NCBI GenBank assembly: GCA_030704615.1
Contig: CM060734.1
Coordinates: 48,378,042 to 48,442,041 of the forward strand
Length of the DNA stretch: 64,000 nucleotides
Origin: Takakia lepidozioides
Lineage: Eukaryota > Streptophyta > Takakiopsida > Takakiales > Takakiaceae
Direction of reading: 5' to 3'
In this document: piece after piece, positions 43,951-53,790 of the stretch
Numbering within the stretch: position 1 is the first letter of the stretch
Layout: each line of letters begins with the position of its first letter
Made by a program: the position numbers and the translations under genes
Notes under the pieces: model-generated
Told to the model about the DNA's origin: nothing
What the model saw: the letters and a program-made list of their open reading frames with translations, nothing else
Database searches by the model: none

Positions 43951-44502
43951 ACTTCCCCTTCCCTAGAAATAACCATTTACTTCGTTAAATTCACATACTG
44001 TAACGACCGCTACCCAGCCCCCTCCACGCTAGAGAAACGACAAAAATATGCCCCCCTCATCCTCGCCATCCACCAGCGTGGGTGGCGCATCGGCCCCCTA
44101 TCAGTTATCACAGCCGGTACTAGAGGTAGGATTCATATCGCCAGTATAAACGCGCTACATGACAATCTTAAAATCCCTATCCCCCCGATCCAATGCTTTA
44201 AAGCCATCCACCTCACTGCACTCCGCTCCCTCACTGCCATCATCACCAATAAGTGACAACTCGAGTCCAACCCCTCTGCGGCATCCCAGGGTACCCTGGG
44301 GTATCCCCGGGTACCCTAGGCACCGCTACCCTATTTACTACCTCCCCTGGTTACTCGGTGTCCCCTGGACACATGTTCTCTTTATAGGGCCCACCCCCGA
44401 AAGGGGGCAGTAGCCGTAAGGCGAAGTGACTCTTAGTTACGCCGGCTTTGGCCGGAGTCTTCTCTCTCAAGGACGAGAACATGACTGAACACAAACAAGA
44501 GA
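43951..44502. other. non-coding spacer with LTR-like motif
   Basis: C-rich sequence without a gene. A palindromic CCCAGGGTACCCTGGG stands at about 44286-44301 with further GGGTACC words. At about 44418-44470 the words GGCGAAGTGACTCTTAGTTA and TCTTCTCTCTC match, with substitutions, a stretch in both arms of the large inverted repeat (8970-9025 and mirror). Confidence 0.55.
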
Positions 44503-47500
44503 TCAGACTAGAGGTACAAGACTAGACAAGAAGTCAACGTCGGCGTGGCCGAATGCATGGTGGGTAAACATTATTTTGTCATCGGAGAAGAAAACTTGCT
44601 CCATGTCTGAAGGCTGTGAAAAAAACTCATCGGAGGGACGATGAGTAGGGTTGAGCCTATCTGCATTGACGCGCATGAAACCACAATCATCTTGCACTAG
44701 TGTTGCGGAGGGCCCCACAAGATGTGGCTGGAACCACCTTCCCTTGAAGAGAAGAGGCCGGTACCTTGTATACTGAAGTTGGAGTATGTTCTCAAGCTCT
44801 CTAATGTACTCAAGTTTGCTCATAGCAGGTCGTGTATCTCCCTTGCCCCACACGGAGTCTTGCCAATATGTGGCACACAAGCTAGAATCAAAGGTTGTTT
44901 TGCGCTTCATGTCAAGAGCACGAATGTGAAAATGACGACCGTGAACCCAAACCGCCGTGTATGAGGTCGCGAATTGAGAGGGGCCCCTTGCAATGTCTTG
45001 CACCAAATCTGAAACCACCTCTCATTGAGCAACGGCGTCATAAACTGAAGTCCAAAGCCACTGTTGGAATGAACTTAGAGGCTGCAATTCCATGGGCAAA
45101 TTTTGTGAAGGAACATTCCGACGGCCCGCTCCTCGTCATGGGCGTCTAGTAACCGGCCTTGGATGGTTCCGCCTCCATGCAAGCATCTCCTCCTCTCGTT
45201 GCTGAACAAGATTATTGTATCTTGCCTCCAACTCATGTATGGATGGGGTGTTCTTCAGTATGAAGTCATGCGCTTGCTCAATCACCAAGGTCAGCAATTT
45301 TACCCTCTTCGATTTTTTGGGCAAAACGATGTCTTTGGTTCGTGCATCCTCCTCTTCCTTCCACATCCGAGGGGATTCCTCATCCACCCTTGCCATGTAC
45401 TCCGTGCAATAGAACATAGCTTCTTGCAACGTATACCTCTCCGCCATGCTACCCTCCGGGTGCGTCATTTATCTTACAAATCCTTTCAAAGTCTTCATAT
45501 AACGCTCAAGGAAGTACATCCACCGAGAATGAATGGGGCCGGCAATCGAAGCCTCTTCCACTAAGTGCACTTGGATGTCAAAGAAGGAGGGAGGAAGGTG
45601 CATCTCCAACATACACATTACCTCCGCCGCCTCTTTCTTCATGCGTGGAAAATCTGCTTCTTCCAACTTTTTGGAGCAAATCCACCGGAACAAGCCTCCC
45701 AATCTATAGATTGTCTCACGAACCTCGGGAGTCCCACGTACTGCAATGGGCAAGATGTCTTGCAATAGATTGTGGTAGTCATGAGACTTCAAACCATGGA
45801 CCCCGTCTTCTTCGCTGAACTTCGTACGGAGGGATGACCCATAATCAGTTAGTGTTCGGACAACACTTATGGTGTCTATCACTTTCTTGTATTCCTCCTT
45901 TGTCCATTGTCAAGGTGCGCGCCTATACTTCCACCGTACAACACCCTTTGGGTCCACACCATTTTGTTCGGCCCATAGATGGCGCATGCGACCCTGCTCC
46001 TCAAGCTCCTTTCTAACACCGAGAGAATCTCCTTTTGCAGCCACTCCTTTCTTTGCCGGCGTGCCATGAAGAACCCGAAAAAGGGACGAGCAGACATTCT
46101 TCTCAATATGCAGGGGATCTAGAAGATGGTGAATCTTCAGGTTCTACATATATCCCCACCCACAAAGACTTACACAAATTTTTTTACGTGAAAGTGACAA
46201 TGCAACGCATACCAAATGTGCAATATCACATGCATGCATAGGGATATTGACGGTGTTTTTGTGGAATATATACCGCCCAATATGGCAACTCGTAGAAGAT
46301 TGAAAGTCGTTTCATGTCGGGCACGTCCACTTCACCGTCCGTGCCCACATGGGCCTCCTTCCATCGGTCCTCCCAAAACTGCCCGGACGGTGTCATAGGG
46401 GGGGGGGACGTACTTCCTCTTTGCCATCAAACAAGTGTTTCTCTCTTCTTCTCCATCGATGGCTCATAGGAAGAAATTTGCGGTAGTTGGGATACACCAT
46501 CTTGTGAAGATGGCGGGAGCTATGTGCATCAAGATCATCGCCACAATGCAAGCATGCATGGTACCCTTTGGTGCTTAGCCCCGAGCAAACAGTTAGTCCT
46601 GTACTACACATCCCGCCGCATTAGCAAAAACAAAAGTTGTCATGTGCATAGCCCATAATGCCATCTACCCCACTACGGTGCACAAGACTGTCGCCGCTAC
46701 TTCAATCAATCCCAATCCTCATCCTCATCCGGCATTGACAAGTGAATGTACGCGGGTTGTTCATGGGGAACATAATATACCTGGATAATCATGCATTGTC
46801 CAAAGCAAGATGTCTCTCATCCGAAAAGATTGTCCGGCCATAGGGTCAAGTGAATCATCCAATGTCGGGACCCCCCTCCATAGCTCTTTAAGTTCATCAA
46901 CAAGAGGTCGCAAGTACGTGTGTCCATGTTTGCCACTTGTTTTTTCCCTTTGAGACATTCACATCATTGTTTCAATGCTCCACCAATATGCAGATTATAC
47001 TACAAAATGAATTACACGTCTTACTTCATGATTATGTCACTCATCAATCTTGCATCCGAATTGCGTCAAAGATCAGAAGTTTAATGTAAAGTTGAAGGCA
47101 ATAATAAACATGAAATGAGTACACTCGTCTGGCACAATGGCAGCCAACATGATATGACCTTTTTTAATTGAAAGATACGGAGGGATGTTGTAATTCACCA
47201 TGGTCACCGGCCAAGTGGAATGACTACATGACTGGACAGAGAATGGGTTGACCCCATCCGAGGAGAAGCCGAGGTGGACATGTCGTGGGTCCTCCAAGAG
47301 AAAAGGCCACATCTCTTTAATATGCCTCCATGCTTGTGAATCTTGTGGCCCGCACACCTTTCCCGGGGGGCTCCGATGCGAGGCGTGGCTCTCATGAGTC
47401 TGGCCAATTCGGGGCTTTGGTACTGTGCTATCAATCGCGGGATGATCGGAAAGTAATGCATTTTCTAGGATGAAATACCCCACGCCCCCCACATGTAATC

Positions 47501-48380
47501 ATCCCATTAGCACACATAATACAACACCCTTATGTCTTTCCCTTTATGCAGCCTCTCCCTCATTTGGGTGTGAATGGTCAAAACCAAACGTCGCTCCTTC
47601 CACTCCTCACTCATTCCTTCCAAAACCACAATCAGATCTTGCATGAGTACTACTCTCTAATAATCTCCATGCGAGGAGGAATGACGCTTATACCTTGCGT
47701 GGTACTTTTTTACCTTGGACATCATCCCGATATCGGTCTTTCTTGCACTTTGGGCACTTGGTGAGATGCGAATCCTCTCCGTAGTATAGGGTTTTATCAC
47801 ATGGACATGCATGAAAAATCTTATAGCCCATCCCCACAGAGTCCAAGACTTCGCGCGCCTCTTTCCGCGACCGTGGCATCTTGGGTTTCAAGTGTGGAGC
47901 AAGGATATAGTCTGCAATAGTTCGCATTATGGCAGACATCCCAACATTACTTATGCCAAATCGAATTTGAAGATTGAGCAAAAGTAAGATTGTTGAAAGT
48001 CGACTCACTTTTGCCCCTTCGTATAAGGGAGTTCTCGCCTCCCTCTCCATGTCATTTGAGGGGGCCATTTCAGGATCATCGATTGGCCGGGTTCCCTTTT
48101 CATGGGATGCATCAGCGCCCACATGATGCATTAAGAGATCCTCCATGGCTTGCACATCCTCCTGGTTAATTCCATGCTCATTGTTGTTGTCACTGTCACT
48201 ATCACTGTCATCGTCATCATCGTCCGGTACCGTGGGGGCGGCGTCTCGCCCACGGCTCCCGCCTGATGTACTTGGGTTGTTTTCGGATGGGGTGCCAAGA
48301 GAAAAGACCGGGAAGGGATGGACAAAGTCCTGATACGAACAAATGAACATATGGACATATATTATAATGTGTCCTTGCAA
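44503..48380 (-). pseudogene. TNP2-type (CACTA / En-Spm) transposase, broken
   Basis: Cut-and-paste transposase in several exons. From right to left: an acidic N-terminal exon to 47688 with the LYEGAKVSRLST and IFHACPCDKTLYYG..CPKCKKDRY blocks and a GTATAAG donor; 47461-47073 with YFPIIPRL and LGFSSDGVNPFS, WPVTMVNYNIPPYL; 46958-46761 with YLRPLVDELKELW; and 46611-46393 with GYHACLHCGDD and KMVYPNYRKFLP. The segment from about 46150 to 44503 is one frame: LHIEKNVCSSLF, DUF4218-like (LKSHDYHNLLQDILP, FFDIQVHLVEEA, HSRWMYFLERY) and a DUF4216-like end. Stops at 45912-45910, 45471-45469, 45138-45136 and 45024-45022, and a frame change at a G6 run near 47363, inactivate it. TIRs were not found. 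Confidence 0.88.
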
Positions 48381-49399
48381 CCATACACTTCATTATAAGC
48401 GAAATGCAAACAACAACCTTCAATGTGTGTGTGCATCAAATATGTCATTCAATAATTACATGTATGTGCGCAACGTACACGCATGCAAAGTTTCAAACCC
48501 AAACAAAATCATTTGCCCCCCCAATGACGCATTCACCCTATCAACCAATTTTTGTTTATTAATGTGAAAGAAAATCCTCTCATGCCATTGCACCCAACAA
48601 ACGGATGTGGCTCAAGCTTCATTTTTTCCTACATGTGCTTAAATATGTGTGCAAAACGTGTACAAAGATCCAGTAGACTAAAAAAATAAAAAAATAAAAA
48701 AAATTGCCTCCCCAACGACGCACTCACCCTTGCAATTTTGAATTAAAATCGAATTTAAATTAACTTAAAATAAATATTTGCATTTAGAAATATATATGAT
48801 TGCGGTTTTGAGGGGCATAATGATTTTATTTTTAGCTCTTTTTTGTTATGTGACATCGGGCTTTGCACCACTACATCCATGCAAAAAATGGGACAAAAAA
48901 AAAATGGAAAAAAAATAAGTGTGTTTCTATGGTCAATTTTGCATAACTCTCTATGAAGAGTGCAAGAAGTTGAAGATAACTCAACTTTGGAGTGCAAATG
49001 AGAGAACTAAATCTGGTTATGGGTCCAAATGACTTTTGTTTACTCCCAAATTTTGCACGCACATTGCATATGCTATCATTAAGCATATGGCTTGAAAATG
49101 GAAAAAAAAAAAATCATCTGCAGGCGAAACACAATTTCCGTCTCTATGACACGTAGCTGCATTCAACACTAGAATGACCCATTGAATCAACTTGGTTCAA
49201 GCTCATATTTGGTCCACATGTGTATAAGTATGTTTAGATGATATATGCAAAGTTGCAATCCACGAGCAACAAGAAAAAAATTTACATCAATCGATTAATC
49301 GGATGTATACAAAGTACATCATGAGAATATCTACAATGCCCCTCTACGCGATCACTGTCTCAAAGGAACCCTATTTCTATCATACACATCCCACTCACA
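48381..49399. other. AT-rich spacer between transposase and SET gene
   Basis: No gene seen. Long A-runs (48680-48705, 48893-48915, 49098-49113) and repeated CCCC..AATGACGCA words (48517-48535 and 48709-48728). It may hold 5' non-coding sequence of the transposase gene. Confidence 0.45.
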
Positions 49400-50870
49400 C
49401 TATAATCGGAGGTCCCAATCATCCCGGGAGAACTCGTATGATGCAAATAGTTCGTTGCCAGCCCTAATAGTCCTACTAGCACATGTCATCACAAACATGT
49501 GCATCCCCTCACAGTATACTGACGTATGACCACAAAAGCTCTCATGCCCATCGCTTCGCTCGTCCCATACTACATTGGTTCTCCTAGGATGACCAAAAGA
49601 ACTATTGACCAGCCTAGCAACATTGCCGAAGATGTCGGGGTCACCATCACAAAATCTGATCTCAATGGGAAACAACCCCCGTCTACGTACATCCTGTCCG
49701 TTGACACACAAAATGTAGGGTAGGATGTATGGGGCTTCGAGGCGTAATGTACGGAACTCCGCGGAGGTGTAGTAGGGACCGTAGTAGGGAAACAAGTCCA
49801 CCATGTTGTTTCTCCGAGGAGGAACCACAATATCATTGACCGTGAATAAACCCCGACCCATAGCAAGGTCTGTAGAGGCTCTCACAACATACCGTCTCCC
49901 CCAATACTCGAACTCCACATTTTCTTAGATGGGGGTGGGAGGGTCGAGATGATTCCCCCAACAACGAGGCTGGACGGTCCTCAGTAACATAGTCATATGC
50001 GCTTCCCATCGGGGGCGAGGATCCGGCTCAGGCCGCCCAAGCCGAAGGGGAGGAAACCTAGGGCGAAGCCGACCCCTCCTAGGGGTTCGAGGGGCACATA
50101 CACGTGGAGGTGGTACTGCTGGCGGAGGAGATGAAAGTGGAGGTGGTTGAGGATGTAATGTCGAAGGTGCAGCCGAGGGTACAACGTCCGGATTAGGTAC
50201 AACCAGAGGTGGATCAAGCAAAGAAACAGACGGGGGGGGGGGGGGGGCACAATCAGGGGGACCGCCTGAGGAAACTGGGGGGGGGGGGGGGGGGGGTTGG
50301 GCCTGCTCGTCGCCGGCCATAACGCCTACGACACCTACGATACCGCTCGACCCTACGCATCTCATCTACGTGCTGCTGGGGGAACCAACTGGTCACATCG
50401 GGCACATGCTCTTGCACAAATTCTGCAAGTATACCGGCGCGAAATGCCTCCTGTGCAATGTGATTGCGAGCTTGGGCATCAAGTCGTGGCTGCAATGTGT
50501 GTAGTGAACGACGCATCAATACTTATGTCGTAATTTTGATTCATGTATGCTTACCAATCATACTATATTATTAGATAACCTAAATGTACCTTAATAAATG
50601 TTAATGAGAGGGTGGGAAAAACACTCACCTTTGCCGCAACGCAATCTTGTTCTTCTTGTAATGTTTTTCGACAACATGCGGTCGCCGCCTCGGTGGTCTG
50701 GTGCCGCCCGGCGGTATCCGTTCCCAACACTTAGTGCACCAACACTCAATCCTGTCGGGGGGGTCAAAGGTGGACGTGGTTGGACGGGGTGGCCCGCAAG
50801 GGGGCAATCCGCGGCGCGCCCGACTCGATCCCGGAGTGTCAACATCCTCCGCATCACCTGAAATTTGGCC
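49400..50870 (-). CDS. SET-domain protein with Cys-rich N-terminal exon
   Basis: Probable protein lysine methyltransferase-like gene, at least three parts on the minus strand. About 50870-50630 encodes a Cys-rich motif (CWCTKCWERIPPGG, then Arg-rich HVVEKHYKKNKIALR) ending in a GTGAGT donor. After an ACATTGCAG acceptor (about 50495), 50494-50300 gives a helical basic region (AQARNHIAQEAFRAGILAEF). A poly-Pro/Val linker (two G runs on the plus strand) leads to 49918-49400. There the SET fold is visible: MGRGLFTVNDI, LFPYYGPYY, GNVARLVNSSFGHPRRTNV (Asn-Ser-Ser instead of Asn-His-Ser) and RTIRAGNELFASYEF. A TAA at 49927-49925 separates the Pro-rich frame from the SET frame, probably intron sequence. 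It is in tandem with the transposase and may be transposon cargo. Confidence 0.7.
50233..50296. repeat. two poly-G runs in the Pro-rich linker
   Basis: Fifteen G at 50233-50247 and twenty G at 50277-50296. On the minus strand they encode proline runs. Their instability could explain the frame differences between the helical exon and the Pro-rich frame. Confidence 0.85.
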
Positions 50871-52170
50871 CCGGTCCCTTCTACGATTGTGCCCGGCAGC
50901 CTGTATTGGATCAGGTGCAATGGGTGGCTCCTCGCCACGAAAAATGGTCGCTCTAGGGCCACAATCGATGTGGTACTACCTCCCCATCCTTGAGGGAGAC
51001 GGGTCGATGTTTCCTCACCATCGCATCCTCATTAACACACACCACCAGCACTTTCATTTCTCAAAAACCGTTGGCAAAAAAACCCTATGCCTCAGCCTCG
51101 GGGCTTTCAAAATTGGTAACCAAAGGCGGAGCATCCCTATGGTGCTAGAGCCCAAGACAATAAATCCTTCCTCTCGTTCTATCTTTAGGATGCTCACACT
51201 ATGGAAAAATTTGTTGAGACCCAGTGCTTTGCGATTATCAGATTGAACCACATTTTGGGTATGTGAAAACCTGACTTAGAGAGTGTAGTGTCCAAAGCCA
51301 TGTCTGTTACCAAAAAATTGTCCGATGAAATGAATTAGGAAGAAAACTTCCCTGAAACTGTTTCCAGTCTGTGACATGGGGGAGGACATCATGGATGCGC
51401 TCAAGGGTCTATCCCACTCTTGGCACCAGACCTAAATTTAAAGTCAGGGCAGGAAGACTACCTTTGAACAGTAAACAGAAGCAGAGAGGAAAGGGAAAGT
51501 GCAATTTCCCTGACGTACCTCTGCTGTTGCGGGTGCTTGAAGCGAGCTGGCGCGGTGAGCTGTTGTGGTGCTATCGCGGCTGCCAGCGGCGCGGGTCCCC
51601 GCCGCTGCAGGGCGTCTCGCCCCGCTCACCACGGCTCTCTCTCTCTTCAGCTCGTTAGGTCGCGCCTCTGCGCGGCGTTCCTACCACACAGGGGAGAGAG
51701 ACATCAGCCCGTGCTTAGAACAAGAAAGAAAGACAGAAAGTGGGGGAGGAGGCGGTGCTTACCTTGGGCATTGGAGCGGCGTTGGGGCAAACTCCTTGGG
51801 GCCTTGCGACCATCTCGGGCTCGCAGCACGTGCGTTTCTCCTCCACCCTAAACCCTACTCTCTGAACTGACCTCTCTCCCAAAGAACAACGAAAACGGGA
51901 GGGGAAAGAGATGCTTGAAGCACTTAGGGAAAAAAAAGGGCGCACGCCGGCTTGTCGCAGCCTACGCCCCGACCTTTTTTGAAATGTAAAAAATGAGATT
52001 GAGAAGGCTGGCCGTCGTTTTTTGCGACCCCCGGCCCCATAAATAAAAAACACGTCGCCCCCAGCGACGGCTGTCCGTCGAGGGGTGCGACCCCCAGGTA
52101 AACAAAAACTCGTCGTCCAATGCGACGCCGGGTGTCCGCAGGAGAGGCGACGGCCGACCTTTCTGGATTT
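50871..52170. other. GC-rich zone with CGACG repeats (possible transposon subterminal region)
   Basis: No trusted gene. From about 51940 to 52165 the words GCGACCCC, GTCGC and GCGACGG recur in both orientations every 15-40 bp. This resembles the subterminal repeats of CACTA elements and fits the upstream side of the minus-strand transposase. I could not find a CACTA/TAGTG terminus, so the border is unplaced. A fragment of LINE-2 occupies 51255-51500. Confidence 0.4.
51255..51500 (+). pseudogene. LINE-2 fragment, plus orientation
   Basis: Plus-strand copy of the sequence that reads on the minus strand at 53390-53600: TTAGAG..TGTAGTGTCCAA, GGGGGAGGACATC, CAAGGGTCTA, then AACAGTAAACAGAAGCAGAG. 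It would encode the segment just before the C-terminal Cys finger of a non-LTR RT. Confidence 0.6.
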
Positions 52171-52319
52171 AGGGTTTAGGGCCTTTTGAGTTTCTTATTT
52201 TTATTTTATTTATTTTTATTCATATGGTACTAGGTTAGGGTGTTTGTTTTTCTTTATGGTGCTGGGTTTTGGATTGGCGGTTTTGGTTGTGGGTCTTGGG
52301 GGGGTTAAAAGGATAAACG

Positions 52320-52790
52320 GTCAAGGTCAAGACTTGCGGGTCTAGATTCAGATCCTTGAGAATCTCTTTTACTCTCTTCTCCCAGGGCTCACCCTGTTTG
52401 ACAGGGCGAAGGGGCTGGGCTTTTGGCTTAGCCTCGACTTTTTCAAAGTTAGTAAACAGAGGTACATGCACAATTCCCTTGATAGATTTGAAGAGAGCGT
52501 CTTGGTGAGAGAACCCCGGACAGTGTCTCAAAAAATGAATAATGTCTTCAGGTTGCCCCAGACATGGTTGGACACTACATCCTCTAAGTCAGATTTATCC
52601 AGCAGGGTGAAGACTTGCGGTTCCAGGTCCAGGTCTTTGAGAATCTCTTCTACTGTTTTCTACCAGGACTTAGCCTGTTTGACAGGTCAGTGGGCGGTCC
52701 TGTTTCCAAGATATAGAGTCGATTAACTTAAGATATCTGGTGTTGGACATATGTTGCAGCTGAACCCACCATCTGACCTTGAATTTATCT
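52320..52790 (-). pseudogene. LINE-2 fragment, minus orientation, rearranged
   Basis: Contains the same blocks as 53191-53780 but lacks about 230 bp between TTGCCC and ACATGGTTGG, joining them directly near 52560. An extra copy of the ACTTGCGG..TTTGACAGG block stands at about 52332-52405, so that block occurs three times in 1.4 kb (also about 52611 and 53610). Confidence 0.6.
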
Positions 52791-52877
52791 CGTCGGGAGC
52801 TTAAAAGAGAGCAGCACAGAAGAGAGGGAGAGAGAGGGAGAGGGAGACATCAGGGGGCAACAAAGAAAAGAAAAGAA

Positions 52878-52931
52878 GGGGGGGGGGGGGAGTGACTGAG
52901 CAGCTGCTGCTGCTCAGTCACCCCCCCCCCC
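52878..52931. repeat. poly-G / hairpin / poly-C
   Basis: Thirteen G, one A, then GTGACTGAGCAGC, a TGCT loop, GCTGCTCAGTCAC and eleven C. The G and C runs and the 13-bp stem pair to give a stem of roughly 24 bp. It stands at a head-to-head junction of pyrimidine-rich element ends. Confidence 0.88.
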
Positions 52932-53790
52932 ACATCCTTCGTCGGCTACAACTCTTTTGAAAGGTTTGCCATTATGGGGGTCGACTTCCGATCCACAGAG
53001 TTTTCTGTTTTTTTTGTTGCCCCTCTCTTGGGGAAACAAAAGGGACAGATCCTACCTCTGTCAGGGGCTGACGTTGGTAGTAAGACTTACCTTCACATAT
53101 AGAATTAATCCGGGTTTTCCAGATATCCTCTACAAATCCCTTCACACAAGCATCAATCTGTTGTGTGTGAGATGCCCAAAAACTAGGCCTCAGAAGGGGC
53201 TGGGCTTTTGGCTCAGCCTCGACTTTTTCAAAGTTAGTAAACAGAGGTACATGCACAATTCCCTTGATAGATTTGAAGAGAGCGTCTCTTTGGTGAGAGA
53301 ACCCCGGACAGTGTATCAGAAAATGAACATTGTCTTCAGATTGCCCACACAACGGGCAATTGCACTCTCCCTTTCCTCTCTGCTTCTGTTTGTTGTTCAA
53401 AGGTAGGCTTCCTGCCTGAGTTTAAATTTCAGTCTAGTGCCGAGAGTGGGTAGACCCTTGATGTCATCCAAGATGTCCTCCCCCATGTCACTGACTGGAA
53501 ACAAGTTCAGGGAAGTTTTTTGCCTAACTTCATTTTCATCAGACAATCTCATGGCAACAGACATGGTTGGACACTACAGCCTCTAAGTCAGATTTATCCA
53601 GCAGGGTGAAGACTTGCGGTTCCAGGTCTAGGTCCTTGAGAATCTCTTCTACTGTCTTCTGCCAGGACTTAGCCTGTTTGACAGGTCGGTGGGCGGTCCT
53701 GTTTCCAAGATATAGAGTCGATTAACTTAGGATATCTGGTGTTGGACATATGCTGCAGCTGACCCACCATCTGACCTCCCCGCCCCCCCC
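52932..53790 (-). pseudogene. LINE-2 RT C-terminal fragment
   Basis: Non-LTR reverse transcriptase tail. The minus strand at 53400-52972 encodes KQKQRGKGECNCPLCG and NVHFLIHCPGFSHQRDALF, a CPLC...H...HC finger of the kind that ends jockey/I-like RTs and differs from the zf-RVT of the first LINE. Upstream (53600-53400) the frame LPTLGTRLKFKLRQ precedes it with a frame change. No RT core or endonuclease is present. It is dead, and the block is partly duplicated at 52320-52790 and 51255-51500. Confidence 0.65.

Noticed and set aside
49925-50365. Proline-rich protein as a separate gene
   Set aside because: It is a low-complexity linker with unstable G runs, in line with the SET domain. It is better read as part of that gene or as intron-adjacent sequence.
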